DNA from: Allolobophora icterica
Taxonomy: Eukaryota > Annelida > Clitellata > Crassiclitellata > Lumbricidae
Reading direction: 5' to 3'
Assembly (NCBI GenBank): GCA_963556255.1
Contig: OY744609.1
Coordinates: forward strand, 6,804,237-6,868,236
DNA: 64,000 nucleotides
Under the pieces are notes generated by a model. It was not told where the DNA came from. It worked only from the letters and a program-made list of their open reading frames with translations, and searched no databases. How positions within the stretch are numbered: position 1 is the stretch's first letter; the number at the start of each line of letters is the position of its first letter. Both the position numbers and the translations under genes were made by a program. Below are positions 34,980 to 46,719 of this stretch, one piece after another.

Positions 34980-35370
34980 CAAGGTAAGGTAAAGCGATGT
35001 AAGGCTGGGTAAGATACAACGAGGCTAGGTAAGGTCAGATATGGTAAGGTGAGATTAGATAAGGTGAAGAAAGGTGAGATTAGTTAAGGTCAGACAAAGT
35101 AAGTTCAGAATGAGTAAAGTACAGTAAGGTGAGATTGGTTCAGATCAGGTCAGCTAAGATTGGTTAAGGTGAAGTAGGGCGAGATTAGTTCAGGTCAGAT
35201 AAGGTAAGGTGAGATTAGATAAGGTGAAGTAAGGTGAGATTAGTTCAGGTCAGAAAAAGTAAGTTCAGAACGAGTAAAGTAAAGCAAGGTGAGATTGGTT
35301 CAGGTCAGATAAGGAAGGTGAGATTAGGTAAGGTGAAACAGCCTAGAATAGTTCATGTTAGGTAAGGTAA
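34980..35370. repeat. GGTAA-rich minisatellite with 160-bp higher-order unit
   Basis: Built of AAGGTGAGATTAG-type pieces. A segment starting GAGATTAGATAAGGTGAAG at 35051 recurs at 35211, so the higher-order period is 160 bp; about two units are present, with degenerate edges. Confidence 0.75.
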
Positions 35371-37340
35371 AACTGTGGTATAAAATGGCGGTCTAAAGTA
35401 AGTCAAGGTAAGCGCTTATATGGAAAATGTAACACAAGATAGGATGAGGTAGGGTAGTTTGGTTTGCTAGGATACGGTAGGATAAGATAGAGTATGACAC
35501 GTGTTTACACTGTAATTGGATATATTGCGATACAATGTGACATCGTGTAACGTGTTCTAATCGAATGTAAAGTAGCGAGTATAAGAGCAAATAGCCTGAT
35601 TCAAATGCCACGTGTTGCCGAGCAGTGATGCGTAACCGACAACACCGTTACATCTTTGTCTGAATTAATAGTTACCGTCACCTATAACTAACGGAATGTT
35701 TTTACAATTGGCGTGGCGGCTTCAGCCAGTTAAATGTTATGCCTGTAGCAGTTGTTGATCTTGGTCTGACGCCAACGCAGACATAGTAGGTGGGAGTACT
35801 AACCCCACTCAGTCCATGTTTTGGGCATTCTTGGTTTGAACGGTAACCGCTGCAAGCATTCGTATTGACCTCAACAATGATTAGTTTCAAGTTTAAACTT
35901 AGAAATTACCTTCTTCACCGCACTTGTCTTATATTTATTGCTGAAATCGGTAGAATTATTAATTATGTTATGCATATGTTTGATAATCAATGAATGAGAT
36001 CCGAAGAGAAGGATCCGAGTGGCTGACCCCTCTCCAAAGAGGGATTAATTCGAGCCTGAAGGAAAAGAAGAAGAAGAATATGTTTGATAATCAATGAATG
36101 ATCGAATATCAATAAGTTTAAAATTAATCGAGATTATGCAACTAATCGGGATCGTAATCTCGAAATGCAACTAATCGGGATCGGGATCGTAATCTCGAAA
36201 GTTCTAAACAGCTACGTATAAACTAAGAGCGGGGCACCAGCGCATTCACGAGAGATGAATCACTACTCTCTGCTTGCATGTTTGTGTTGTATCTTGTGTC
36301 GTCTTAACAATGTAATTATTTTGTCTATTTGTGCACGTACGACTTCTTTTATGTGAATGCATTGAAAGAATCACGCATAGGTCGATTTATTGGGACGTCT
36401 TGGGTTACAATAGCGAGACTACAATTGCTGCTATTCGTCACTATCGTCACCATTATCATATTTGTTGTTGGTTTCGTTTTAATCATTAATCATGGTAACC
36501 ATTACCATCACTAAGATTTCGTATTTAATGGAATTTTCTACAAGAAACTATTCAAACTTCTGCTACAATGATTTGTGGTTTTATTTGACAATAATTTGGT
36601 GATTCTTTAAATTCTTTCACATGGACACAGTCATACATACACACTTAGACACAGAGGGACAAAATACATACAGACAGACACTCAGACACACAGACGATGA
36701 TTAAAACGAGACAACACACAAACACGCATTCACAGACAGGTATACATCGTAAATCGTAAACTCCAAACTTCTAAAGAGTTATTTCAAAGCTAAACAAGTG
36801 GCACCAGCTTAACACGAGCGCTTCGTCAAGTCAGAGGGGTTTCCAGAGAGCAGTGAACAAGAGGTTGGCGTCCCGTATCCAGGTAAACAGACACACAATA
36901 CGCACACATTCAATCACATGTGCATACGTTAAAAAACACGGAGAAGGACGCATTAGTGATAAACAAAGACACTGAGTGAAAGACAGACAGACAAGCAGAC
37001 AGACAGATAGGAACAGACAGACAGACAAGCGTAAATGTAGACAGACTGAACAGGTGAAACAAACAGACATTAACAGACTGCGTGTTGTTAAGATCAAAGT
37101 TGTACCTAAATGAATACCAGGAACTCATCAATAAATGATGAGCCGAGATGAACCAGAAATTCGCCCACTGCAGAAGAACTGTACAGTCTGCCTGAGGGAT
37201 AGAAATTGTTTGAAGCCATCGCGGACAGATTTTTTTATTCAGTTATGAAACAAGTAGACCAGATGTGCCGCAGTGTTGAAACTGCAGACCACGATTCGCT
37301 CTATGCATGCATGGACACATAAACACATAGTTGCATAGCT
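35371..37340. other. Intergenic: family D copies, CAGA runs, no gene
   Basis: 36120-36265 and 36748-36890 are diverged family D repeats (GGGATCGTAATCTCGAAA; CTCCAAACTTCTAAAG). 36620-37080 is rich in CAGACAGA/CACACA. A 61-codon frame at 36329-36514 encodes one hydrophobic stretch but has no splice context or homology that I recognise. Confidence 0.45.
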
Positions 37341-37344
37341 AATG

Positions 37345-37770
37345 ATTACAGGCATGTCAGATCTTCAAGTCAACAAGCTTCGACGCATCCAAAATTCTCT
37401 GGCTCGTGTGATGTTGCGTGCGTCTTTTCGTTCAAAACTCATTAACTCTGCTCCGTCGGCTGCATTGGCTTCCCGTGGAGTTCAGAACTGGATTTAAACA
37501 GACCTTCTTGACGTATGGGACCCTCGCGGCGTGCGCTCCTGCCTGCCTTCGGTCGTTGCTCTCCTTGCGTCCCGCCAAGCGGTCTTAGGTTGTTTTGTGT
37601 TTTGGTTGGGCCTCAGTGTGACGCTGCCGTGGGCTCTCATGCATTTCGTGTTGCGAACCCCAGGGGTGGAACCGACTGCCGATGTTTATCCGTTGCTCGA
37701 CCTCTTCTTCGTCTTTCGGGAGGCGCCTCAGGCCTCGCTGTTTCTCACTGGCTTTCAGGCGTGAAAATAT
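37345..37770 (+). pseudogene. CR1-like LINE fragment
   Basis: Plus-strand frames read LQVNKLRRIQNSLARVML-like sequence, then RLHWLPVEFRTGFK and APACLRSLL: the thumb and post-RT segment of CR1/L2 LINEs. Frameshifted. Immediately followed at 37779-37835 by a family B repeat. Confidence 0.65.
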
Positions 37771-37835
37771 CTAATTGCGACTGACTAACCGCGCCTCAGA
37801 TTCGCATTTCTGTGTGACTTTGCGCGTTAAAAACG

Positions 37836-38220
37836 TTCATAATATATGACAATAACATAGTGTAGGTCTACGTATAAATCATACATAGGATAGTTGTTGT
37901 TTAGCGACATTGTGTCATAACAAAGATGATTAGTGTTGCCGTTTTCCTTTATCAAGCTTGGGACTGGCACTGCCAGAGTGTGAGCAGTTGGCGGAATTCC
38001 ATACATACATACGTTATTATAGTCCAGGAAGTTGTAGTCAATCGAGGAAAGTTCTTTGGCTTCAGCTAGGAAACTAGACCAGAATGTTGAAACTGCAGAC
38101 CACGTTTCACTAAACGCATGTTTGGAGTCGTAAACACATACTTGCATAATAATTAATGTAGGCCTAAATATAAAATATACATGCATATGTTATAGTCCAG
38201 AAAGTTGCCTGACTCACTGG
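37836..38220. other. No feature recognised
   Basis: A phrase GACCAGAATGTTGAAACTGC at 38080 resembles 37258-37282, so a short diverged duplication is present. No gene. Confidence 0.35.
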
Positions 38221-38224
38221 AATG

Positions 38225-38465
38225 TCCCATGTAATTCCATCACATGGCAACATCGAGAGGGAGACAAAGGAGGTGGAATGGTCATATACAGAGAAGAGAT
38301 TTCCTTTTATGAACCATCACGGAGGGAAGAATAGAGGACAAGAGAATGAGAGGAAGACCTAGATGGATGCTCCTGAACTGGATGATGAAGGATGGATACA
38401 GGAAACTGAAAGATGAAGAAGCTCATCGCGAAGAGGAGTGACGCCATAGGACGTATGAACCTGCC
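38225..38465 (+). pseudogene. LINE C-terminal fragment (GRIEDKRMRGRPRW type)
   Basis: Plus strand: RWNGHIQRRDF, a stop, then GRIEDKRMRGRPRWMLLNWM and WRHRTYEPA, matching the (RW-x-GH ... GRI-x-x-KR-x-RGRPR) C-terminal tail of endonuclease-RT LINEs. Confidence 0.65.
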
Positions 38466-38779
38466 TGAGGGCAGAGAACTTGAATGAGAAGAGAAGAAGT
38501 CATCACAACTTGACTTCGCTCCAACTTCTCTTAGTAAATCCTGTTCAAGTGTGTTTTCCATTCTTAGTTCTCATCTGGGGGACCAATCTCGTCTTTTGTA
38601 AAGATCGTTTTCGTTCAACTTTTAAAATTCGTCTTTTGACACCTCAGTTAAACGAACTGATATCAGCAACGACTGTATGGTTAAGAAACTACCTATCTCG
38701 ATTCTGAATAACACCTCTAAACTGCTTGGACTCTTAATTCTAGTTTTCTGAGGCGCATGTAACATCATTCTCGGTTCCC

Positions 38780-39045
38780 TCTGTCCTCTGTAGGCCTATC
38801 TGCTACAGGGTTGCTGTACTGGTTTGGCGCTGTCTCTTAGGCTGTGCCCCGGCCTATCTGTGTGAGCTGTGCCGCCGGTCTCTGATTCAGTTGGCCGATG
38901 TGCTCTTCGGTCTTCTTCTGGGGAGAACTTTTAGTCCTCCAGGCTCGCTCCACAATTACACAACGCCGGGCTTTCTCTAATGCTGGGCCCTCCAATTGGA
39001 ATGGTCTTCCGTTAGAGATTTGAATTTTACTATGACATGTTTTCA
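38780..39045 (+). pseudogene. LINE 3' end fragment
   Basis: Plus-strand pieces include LAPQLHNAGLSLMLGPP and, in another frame, TTRRAFSNAGPSNWNGLPLE, the AGPS-x-WN-x-LP tail. Decayed. Confidence 0.6.
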
Positions 39046-39074
39046 TCGATCTAGCAGCTGATGGTGAAATTCAA

Positions 39075-39295
39075 ACATAGCTAGAAGGTGGACAAACGAT
39101 GACAATATACATGTAGCTCAAACTATATGGTGGATGGCCGATAAAAATATATCTCAAACTAGAAGCTGGATGGCCGATGAAAATATAGCTCAACTAGAAG
39201 CTGGATTATCGTTGAATATATAACTAAACTAGAAGCTGGATTATCGTTGAATATATAACTAAACTAGAGGCTGGATTATCGTCGAATATATGACA
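39075..39295. repeat. Minisatellite, about 38-bp unit
   Basis: Five to six copies of a unit with ACTAGAAGCTGGATTATCG then TTGAATATATAACTA; earlier copies carry GGATGGCCGAT instead. Confidence 0.8.
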
Positions 39296-39449
39296 CGCAA
39301 TTGCCACAACTAAAAAAAACAAGCACTGCATGACAGATTTAGGTGCTCAGAGAAGGTAAGTTGCTGATCAAGAACAACCCCGAAGATTGCGGACAGATGT
39401 CGAGGAGACGAAGCAAGGGAACTCAGCAGTAATAGTCTGAGAATCTATT

Positions 39450-39860
39450 TTCAGCTGCTGAAAATAAAAATAAATTGCGTTTTGGATGCGTAGAAGCGCA
39501 GACGATTGGACGACATCCAACTGCCTTCATAGCCCGGTGCATTGTGTCTACTGCAGTCAGAGCCTTAGATGTCGGACAATGCAGTTAAGCCTGAATATCA
39601 TCAGCTAAGAGATGACTCAAAACACCACAGGGGACCAGTACAGTTGCAATATCAGCAGTGAACAAAACATAGAGTAATAGGACGAGAACGGAGCCCTGCG
39701 GCAAACCAAAAGGCGTAACGACCCAAGGAGACCTTGTGAACCCAAAGACAGTGCAGGACATAGGCCCATTCAATACAGAGCGAAGCCAGTCGAGCGGTTT
39801 ATCTGTAATGCCGAAAGAAACTAATGGACTGTTGGCTGTCGCTCAAGTGTGCCTCAGAGG
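39450..39860 (-). pseudogene. LINE reverse transcriptase fragment
   Basis: Minus strand reads PFGLPQGSVLVLLLYVLFTA, then SHLLADDIQA: the PQGSVLGPLL-x-x-x-Y...  ADD catalytic block of CR1/Jockey-type RTs (a Val replaces the usual Gly-Pro). In-frame stops flank it. Confidence 0.75.
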
Positions 39861-40188
39861 TTCAGTCCTTGGGCTTCTTCTTTTTCAATCGCTGTGCCTA
39901 TTATTTGTCCACATGCTCGCATTCACAATACAAAGGTCCACCAATTATTGTGATGACGAATGACGATACTTAACTCTACGTCGTTCTCTCTGTCACATAA
40001 ATCCTTAAGCTAATTGTTTCCGCTTTACTGACCTTGCATTCAAGGCAGGTAAGTCAGAGGCGATCCGTTTACAACCTACAGCGCCTGCAGTCTTTGACTT
40101 TACGTTCATCTGTTGACCTTTCATCAACCAAAATCGCATTATCATGCAAAATGAAAACCATTGGTGCACCATTGATAGCTCGCTCACT

Positions 40189-40191
40189 ATC

Positions 40192-40285
<94 letters not shown>

Positions 40286-40304
40286 TAATAATAATAATAA
40301 AAAC

Positions 40305-40376
<72 letters not shown>
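40189..40376. repeat. (AAT)n microsatellite
   Basis: About 188 bp with AACAAT interruptions. It runs in frame into the retroelement frame at 40378, so the apparent start codon at 40144 and the poly-Ile leader are artefacts. Confidence 0.95.
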
Positions 40377-40377
<1 letters not shown>

Positions 40378-41766
40378 TGCGAACTGATCACTACCGATTT
40401 CGAGAGCGCCGGCAGGGGCCCTCTGGGACAGTTCGCCCGGGTTGACCCTCCATTGGCCATGCTTCTGGGCGCTCCGCTTTCGCCAGCTGACGCCCTCGCC
40501 TCGGCCCTGGACACCTGCGTGGCCGACCTCCGCAACGCAGTGGACAAACTACAGCTCATCGCCAGACAAGACGCTCTCCTGATCCTCAGATGTTCCCTCG
40601 GCTCACCTAAACTCATGTATTTACTGAGATGCACCCCTTGTCACGGCCACCCAAGGCTGACGGACTTTGACGAGCTGATGCGGGATGGGATCGGGCGGAT
40701 CCTGAATTTGTCGCTGACCGACGATCAATGGACGCAGGCTACCCTCCCGATCAGGATGGGAGGGCTGGGCATTAGGAAGGTGACTTCGCTGGCACTACCC
40801 GCCTTTTTGGCTTCAGCCGCAAGCACTCTCTCAGTCCAGTCCCTCATCTTGGGCGTGGCCTCGAATACCGATGACGCTGCCAACACGTCTGCACTATCTG
40901 ACTGGCTGCAGATCGTTGGAACTTGGGACCCAACGAACCTCCCTGGCAACAAACAGTCACAATGGGACAAGCCGCTGCTCCTCGGGGTGACATCGTCTGT
41001 CGACGCGAATCTGCACAGCCCCTACGATCAGGCACGCCTAAAGGCCATAACGACCTCACACGCCTCTGACTGGTTACATGCTCTCCCTCTCACCGCATTC
41101 GGCCTCAGGCTGAGCGACGAGGCCGTGCGCGTGGCGGTCGGCCTGCGGTTGGGCGCAGTCATTTGTGAACCACACACTTGCGCATGCGGCGCCCCCGTCT
41201 CAGCAAGGGGATCGCACGGCCTCTCGTGTTCGCTCGGTTTCGGTCGACAAGCCAGACATAGCGCCATCAATGACCTTATTCACCGCACTCTTAATAGAGC
41301 GGGTACCCCGGCGATCAAAGAACCATCAGGACTGACCAGATCCGACGGAAAAAGGCCGGACGGCCAGACTCTGATCCCTTGGAGTGGCGGACGCCCTCTG
41401 ATATGGGACGCGACCGTGGTGGATACGGTAGCCGCTTCATATCTTCCCGAGACAGCGATCACGGCCGGAGGAGCAGCAGAAAGGGCGGCCACAAGGAAGC
41501 ACGCCAAATATTTAGAACTAGAAACGAGATACACCTTCGTGCCGATCGCCGTGGAGACATTGGGCCCTACAAACAAAGAAGGTCTCGCCTTCGTTTCTGA
41601 AATCGGCCGCCGATTGACGGCAATCACTGGCGAGGCCCGCGAGACAACCTTTCTCTTCCAGAACATTTCAATAACAATTCAACGATTCAATGCCGTTGCA
41701 TTCCAGGGCACCTTGTCAGGACTACCCGGGATCGAGGACCAGCGGGCCCATCCAAGCTGGACCTAA
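40378..41766 (+). CDS. Retroelement C-terminal region, 5' truncated, open for about 460 codons
   Basis: GC-rich frame unlike its AT-rich surroundings. It reads DALASALDTCVADLRNAV, LPIRMGGLGIRKVTSLALPA and FLASAAS, then DEAVRVAVGLRLGAVICEPH. A Cys/His cluster follows (CACGAPVSARGSHGLSC), then SDGKRPDGQTLIPWSGGRP, WDATVVDTVAASYLP and FVPIAVETLGPTNKEGLAF. This block recurs downstream of reverse transcriptase in multicopy retroelement proteins of many invertebrates; I do not assign the clade. The RT palm is missing, so the copy is 5' truncated and cannot move itself. Absence of stops over 1.4 kb suggests a young insertion. A decayed relative lies at 31810-32090. Both ends abut AAT arrays, which may be the target or the tail. 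Confidence 0.75.
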   Translation, partial: CELITTDFESAGRGPLGQFARVDPPLAMLLGAPLSPADALASALDTCVADLRNAVDKLQLIARQDALLILRCSLGSPKLMYLLRCTPCHGHPRLTDFDELMRDGIGRILNLSLTDDQWTQATLPIRMGGLGIRKVTSLALPAFLASAASTLSVQSLILGVASNTDDAANTSALSDWLQIVGTWDPTNLPGNKQSQWDKPLLLGVTSSVDANLHSPYDQARLKAITTSHASDWLHALPLTAFGLRLSDEAVRVAVGLRLGAVICEPHTCACGAPVSARGSHGLSCSLGFGRQARHSAINDLIHRTLNRAGTPAIKEPSGLTRSDGKRPDGQTLIPWSGGRPLIWDATVVDTVAASYLPETAITAGGAAERAATRKHAKYLELETRYTFVPIAVETLGPTNKEGLAFVSEIGRRLTAITGEARETTFLFQNISITIQRFNAVAFQGTLSGLPGIEDQRAHPSWT

Positions 41767-41799
41767 CTATACAATCTTGAAGAAAACGTTGCAAAATCG

Positions 41800-42512
<713 letters not shown>

Positions 42513-42549
42513 AAGTAGTTATATATAACGCCCCTTTAAGGTACGTCAT

Positions 42550-43370
42550 GCATATCTTCAAGTTGCAGATCATTAATATTTTGTCTATCACATCAGGACA
42601 ATTCGTCACATCAGGCATATTCTCTTACCGATGACATGGCTAAAGACATTTGCGTGTCCACTTGTTGGTTCTCCATTAGACTCTGGAAATGATGCAAGGT
42701 TTAATGTTAGGCCATAGGTCCGAGATTTGTGAAACTTTTACACGAATAAGAGGAATTTCAATCAGTAGGCTAAAATCAGTCGATAGGTTTCTTACAATTA
42801 GTTGACTTCAAATCAGTCTTTATTGTTCCTTGAACGTATCATCATAATATGTGAAATATTACAGCAATGATGTTAATACATTCATTCTTTTGATATGTAA
42901 CGTTTGAGAATAACATTAGAACCTTCGCTGACTTGAAGTCCTTAATTAGAGTTGCCAGTAGGCCTTACTTAGTCACCTTACTTAAATCCTTAACTTGTTA
43001 TTCAAACGGATGCTAGTGGATTCTTCTTCATAATCCATGCGCTGATTATAACTGTTTTTTTTTATTAATACATATCTATGACTATCCATTTTCCTATACG
43101 AACAGAAAACTTAATGTAAGAGAAAACAAAAACTTTGTCGATGAAAGAGAATGTTCATCCATTATATCGGGCGAGCAGAAGTTTGATGGATATCTGTTTA
43201 CAAGGGACTTTGTAATTGAAACCGACCAGTGTGGATTGCAATACATGAAAGTTGGAAGGATGAAGAAATGATAAAGTGATGAAATGATGTTTGGCATTGC
43301 AGAACAATTACTATTGTTGTTTCAAAGTAAATTACATAAAAGGATGTAATAATAATATTATCCGATTATC
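42550..43370. other. No feature recognised
   Basis: AT-rich intergenic DNA; only short chance frames. Confidence 0.4.
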
Positions 43371-43374
43371 TCAC

Positions 43375-43560
43375 CCGAGGTTATCTCAGCTTACGCAATA
43401 GTATATTAGCCAATGTAATAGTATCTTACGTACATGTAATGTAATAGTATCTTAGCTTATGTAATAGTATCTTAGCTACTGTACTAGTATATCTTGGCTA
43501 ATTTAATAGTATCTTAGCCAATGTAGTAGCATCTTGGCTAATGTAATAACATCTTAGGCG
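43375..43560. repeat. Minisatellite, about 24-bp unit
   Basis: Seven to eight degenerate copies of AATGTAATAGTATCTTAGCC. Confidence 0.8.
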
Positions 43561-43570
43561 AATCTCCGCC

Positions 43571-43920
43571 TTGGTTTGGCGATGTGCTTTGGGCGATGCA
43601 TGCGCCCATTTATCTTCTAGAGCTCTGCTGCCCCGTCTCATCGTATGGTGGTCTCTGCCACCGTTGCACTACGTCTGGGGACCTAGTTGGTCCTTTCGCT
43701 CGCATAGATACTATGCAGCGTCGGGCTTTCTCCGTGGTCGGCCCGTCGACATGGAATGGGCTTCCTTTGGAGTTGCGTCTTCTACCAGAGGTTCTTCCTC
43801 TCCGTTCTATCAGTTACTTAAGACTGTCCTCTTCCGCTTGACCTGAGTAGATATCTTTAAGGGAGCTATATAGGCCTAAATCCTGATTGGCTGATTGATT
43901 GATTGATTGATTGATTGGGT
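43571..43920 (+). pseudogene. LINE 3' end with GATT tail
   Basis: Plus strand: DTMQRRAFSVVGPSTWNGLP and LELRLLPEVL, then after a frameshift KTVLFRLT. The 3' end reads GGGAGCTATATAGGCC, then (GATT)n. Same tail type as 18985-19205. Confidence 0.7.
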
Positions 43921-44189
43921 AATGCAACAGTTTCTGATTATATTACCTCAGAGGTTTGATTTAAATGCTTAGCCAATGTAATTACGATTACGACGTTGAG
44001 GATGTAGCTAGGAAGAATCGATCGACGGTAAAATCGATTCATCTAAGTTAGTTGTAATTGTCATCGTAATTAGTAGGCCTAACTACTAGCGCGCCGATGT
44101 CTAATGCACAAGCGATGGCCTACCGAAATGAAGCCGTAATCAGGTTACTGTCCATAAAATCAGTCCGATGCGTCAGAGAGGCCCCAGAC

Positions 44190-44345
44190 AGCATTGGAAA
44201 TCGGCCCCAGTCGTTGCCCAAATGGGCATTTTGGGCATGACCTGGGCTTCGGCAGATTTTCCTCTGCCCTAACAATACCCTAATGCTCGTTTCGGCAGAT
44301 TTTCCTCTGCCCCAAAAATACCCTAATACTCGTACAATTATTGTG
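44190..44345. repeat. Short direct repeat, about 55-bp unit
   Basis: TTTCGGCAGATTTTCCTCTG followed by CCCTAATGCTCG-like sequence occurs twice (about 44238 and 44290). Confidence 0.6.
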
Positions 44346-44354
44346 TGTTAGCGA

Positions 44355-44592
44355 GGTTTGGGTCCGCTATTACGGGGGCCACTATTCTGGGGGTCCGCTA
44401 TTCCGGGGATCCGCCGGAATATACATACATACAACATACATTCATGCATACACACATACAGACATACATACATGCATACATACATATACATGCATACATA
44501 CATACATGCATGCATAAATACATACATACATACATGCATATATACATGCATACGTATTATGTATGTATTATACGTACATGCATACCTGATAT
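44355..44592. mobile_element. Partial foldback element (family of 60776-62515)
   Basis: Left terminus GGTTTGGGTCCGCTATTACG, then CCGCTATTCCGGGGATCCGC and CGGAATATACATACATAC leading into an ACAT array. Matches the left arm of the element at 60776. A right ACAT/ATGT arm is present at 46600-46710 but without the CCGGAATAG terminus. The pogo-like element at 44594 splits the two arms. Confidence 0.6.
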
Positions 44593-45011
44593 AGGGGGAG
44601 AGTGCTCCAAGATGCCCACGCTAAGGAGATTTGTGTTTTTCAGCCGTGTAGATTGCAGGAGAAGTACAAGTTTGTACCCAATGCAAAGAGTGGTCATCAA
44701 TAAAGCAATCAGAGCAAGTATAGATGTTAATTCAAAAACATAATTTTTTTAAATTAAAAAAAGTAGATGTCTTCAAACTGGGCATCTTAGGAACCCCATA
44801 CTACAAGACGCCCACAGGATGGGCATCTTAGAACAATGGAAAATGACTAACACAAATAGTGTAGCAATCCTGCAATTTTAGACTAAAGCAGTAAACTTTT
44901 AAATAAATCAAACAAACCTAACTATAAACCAAACTATTAAGCAAATCAAGACATGGGAAGAAAAAATCTAAACTTATGTTGTAAGATGTTATTGTCATTT
45001 TTCATTGTCAG

Positions 45012-45180
45012 ACACAGTTAACGACAAAAGTCGCACACAAATCCTTTGGATGCCTCTCCATTTGTACACTCTTCATGACATCAACCCTTACACTTCCTGT
45101 ATTCTATCCATTTCCCCCCAGCAGCACTATCACTGAAACGTTCACCACACATCAGACATTTTCAATCTTCTTCGTAGTCA
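45012..45180 (-). pseudogene. Tigger/jerky-type transposase C-terminal remnant
   Basis: Minus strand reads DYEED, stop, KCLMCGERFSDSAAGGKWIE, YRKCKG, stop, CHEECTNGEASKGFVCDFCR, then TAA. The C-x2-C ... C-x3-CH-x2-C ... C-x2-C pattern with a WxHE-like core is the usual tail of pogo/Tigger transposases. Both internal stops are TGA where the family has Trp (TGG), so the copy is dead. An acidic/basic linker (KGRKDKDENNAKKTKSVAS) lies upstream at about 45300-45400. Confidence 0.65.
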
Positions 45181-45480
45181 TACTTGGGGTTTGTTTTTAG
45201 CTGTCTTTCTTAGCTGAGTTTCCAGTTTGTCTTGTCTGCATGTAAGTTTCTTTTTATTTATTTGTTTAGTTCCTTCATTTTGTTTATCGCGGCAACTGTC
45301 TCTGAAGATGCAGAGTCCTTACAGCTTGCCACAGATTTTGTCTTTTTGGCATTGTTTTCATCTTTGTCTTTCCTGCCTTTTCTAGGACCTTCTTTTTATA
45401 TGGTGAACTGTCTTTCTCACATAAATCATTTCAACAAGCTCCTAGAAAAACCATCTGTGCGTTCTCACTATCACAATAAA

Positions 45481-45863
45481 CAGACATAATCAATAATAGT
45501 TAAAAACAACTATTAAAGGAGTATAACCCCTATTCCAGTGTAGAACGATATGTCAGATGGTAATGGCAAGGGTGTAATAAGCAGACATAATCAAGAATAG
45601 TTTAAATAGGTGGTAGTAAAGTAACTTGTCCAGTTTCCAACATATTTGACATCATTATCATCAATAATCAAGTATCGGTTGTTAGGTCATTGTCATATAA
45701 CAACGCCAAGAGGTTTTGTAAATTTTCCTTATCTAAATTGTCATTAATGTGAGGACTTATCGTTTTATTATGCCAAGGGGCTGGAAATTTGGTGCTAATT
45801 AAAGTGTTTTTTAGGGGTTATACTCCTTTAATAGTTGTTTTTAACTATTATTGATTATGTCTG
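45481..45863. mobile_element. MITE with perfect 50-bp inverted repeats
   Basis: 45481-45530 and 45814-45863 are exact reverse complements, beginning CAGACATAATCAATAATAG and ending GGAGTATAACCCC. Each arm also contains its own small hairpin (AATAGTT ... AACTATT). 383 bp, non-coding, nested in the pogo-like element. A clear target duplication was not seen. Confidence 0.85.
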
Positions 45864-46599
45864 CAAATAAAATTTAGGTTGATGTGGATACAGTGACAGA
45901 CAAATAGGGCCTACGCACACCGTACCCCCACATAACTAGGTTTTAGCCACGCGCACGTAAGAGTAATCAACATAGTCCACTGATGCAGCTTTGTAACACT
46001 AAAACAACCTTAAGAATTGTAACGATTCGGATGTGTTGCGGCGCCATAAAACTGTCGTTATTAGAATTAAACGTCAACAATTAATCACAAGCATCACCAA
46101 ACTCACATACCTCTTCAAATCACATGATCCAAAGATGATACTTTAAGATTCTCAAGGTATCAAAGACGCCCATGGGCATCTTGTAACCTCTGTGCTTTCT
46201 ATACATTCAAGACGCCCATGGGCTTCTTGTAATTTTCGAGTCCCTCTCAATTGATTCCATTTCTTTTTCACTAGGTTAATGTTTACAAGTTTGAAAAAGG
46301 CATCAAAACAACTAAAAATGGACCCAAAATAAACGTTGAAATGCGCGCCTGGGTATTAAATAAGGCTACGGAGAAAATGAAGGAGATTCATAAATGTGTA
46401 CTTGCGCAAAAGTAGTCAAAATTGAAAAAATCTAACAATCACGCCAATATCTCGAATATTGAAATGCTGCTGCTAAGGAAGGTTCATAAGATATCGCTAC
46501 ATGCAATGACACAACTAAAATACGAATTTGTATCTTTCTACATGTTTTAGAGGGGGTGGGCATCTTGTTCGCCCTGGGCATCTTAGAGCACTCTCCCCT

Positions 46600-46710
46600 A
46601 CATACATGCATACTATGTATACATACATACATGTATGTATGCATGCATGTATGAATGTATGTATTCATGTATGTATGCATGTATGTATTCATGTATGTGT
46701 ACATGTATGA
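46600..46710. repeat. ACAT to ATGT array, right arm of the split foldback element
   Basis: ACATACAT switches to ATGTATGT near 46630, an inverted layout that parallels the centre of 60776-62515. Confidence 0.6.
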
Positions 46711-46719
46711 CTCGAAGTC

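Larger units (their letters stand above)
44594..46598 (-). mobile_element. Decayed pogo/Tigger-like DNA transposon, about 2 kb
   Basis: Ends are GGGGGAGAGTGCTCCAAGAT and, inverted, GGGGAGAGTGCTCTAAGATG, flanked by TA on both sides, as in Tc1/mariner/pogo elements. Copies of GGGCATCTTAG and AAGACGCCCA recur inside both ends (44779-44840, 46168-46225), like subterminal transposase-binding repeats. The minus-strand interior keeps the C-terminal tail of a jerky/Tigger-type transposase (next entry). A MITE at 45481-45863 is nested inside. The element sits in an ACAT region of another element. Confidence 0.7.

Noticed and set aside
34706..34992. Tc1-like transposase remnant suggested by a DESRW motif
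   Set aside because: The surrounding residues do not follow the family and no inverted ends were found.
36329..36514. Small membrane protein
   Set aside because: Single hydrophobic stretch in AT-rich DNA, no homolog recognised, no splice or promoter context.
40144..40377. Start codon and poly-Ile leader for the 540-codon frame
   Set aside because: The leader is an AAT array fused by chance to the retroelement frame; protein-like sequence begins at about 40378.
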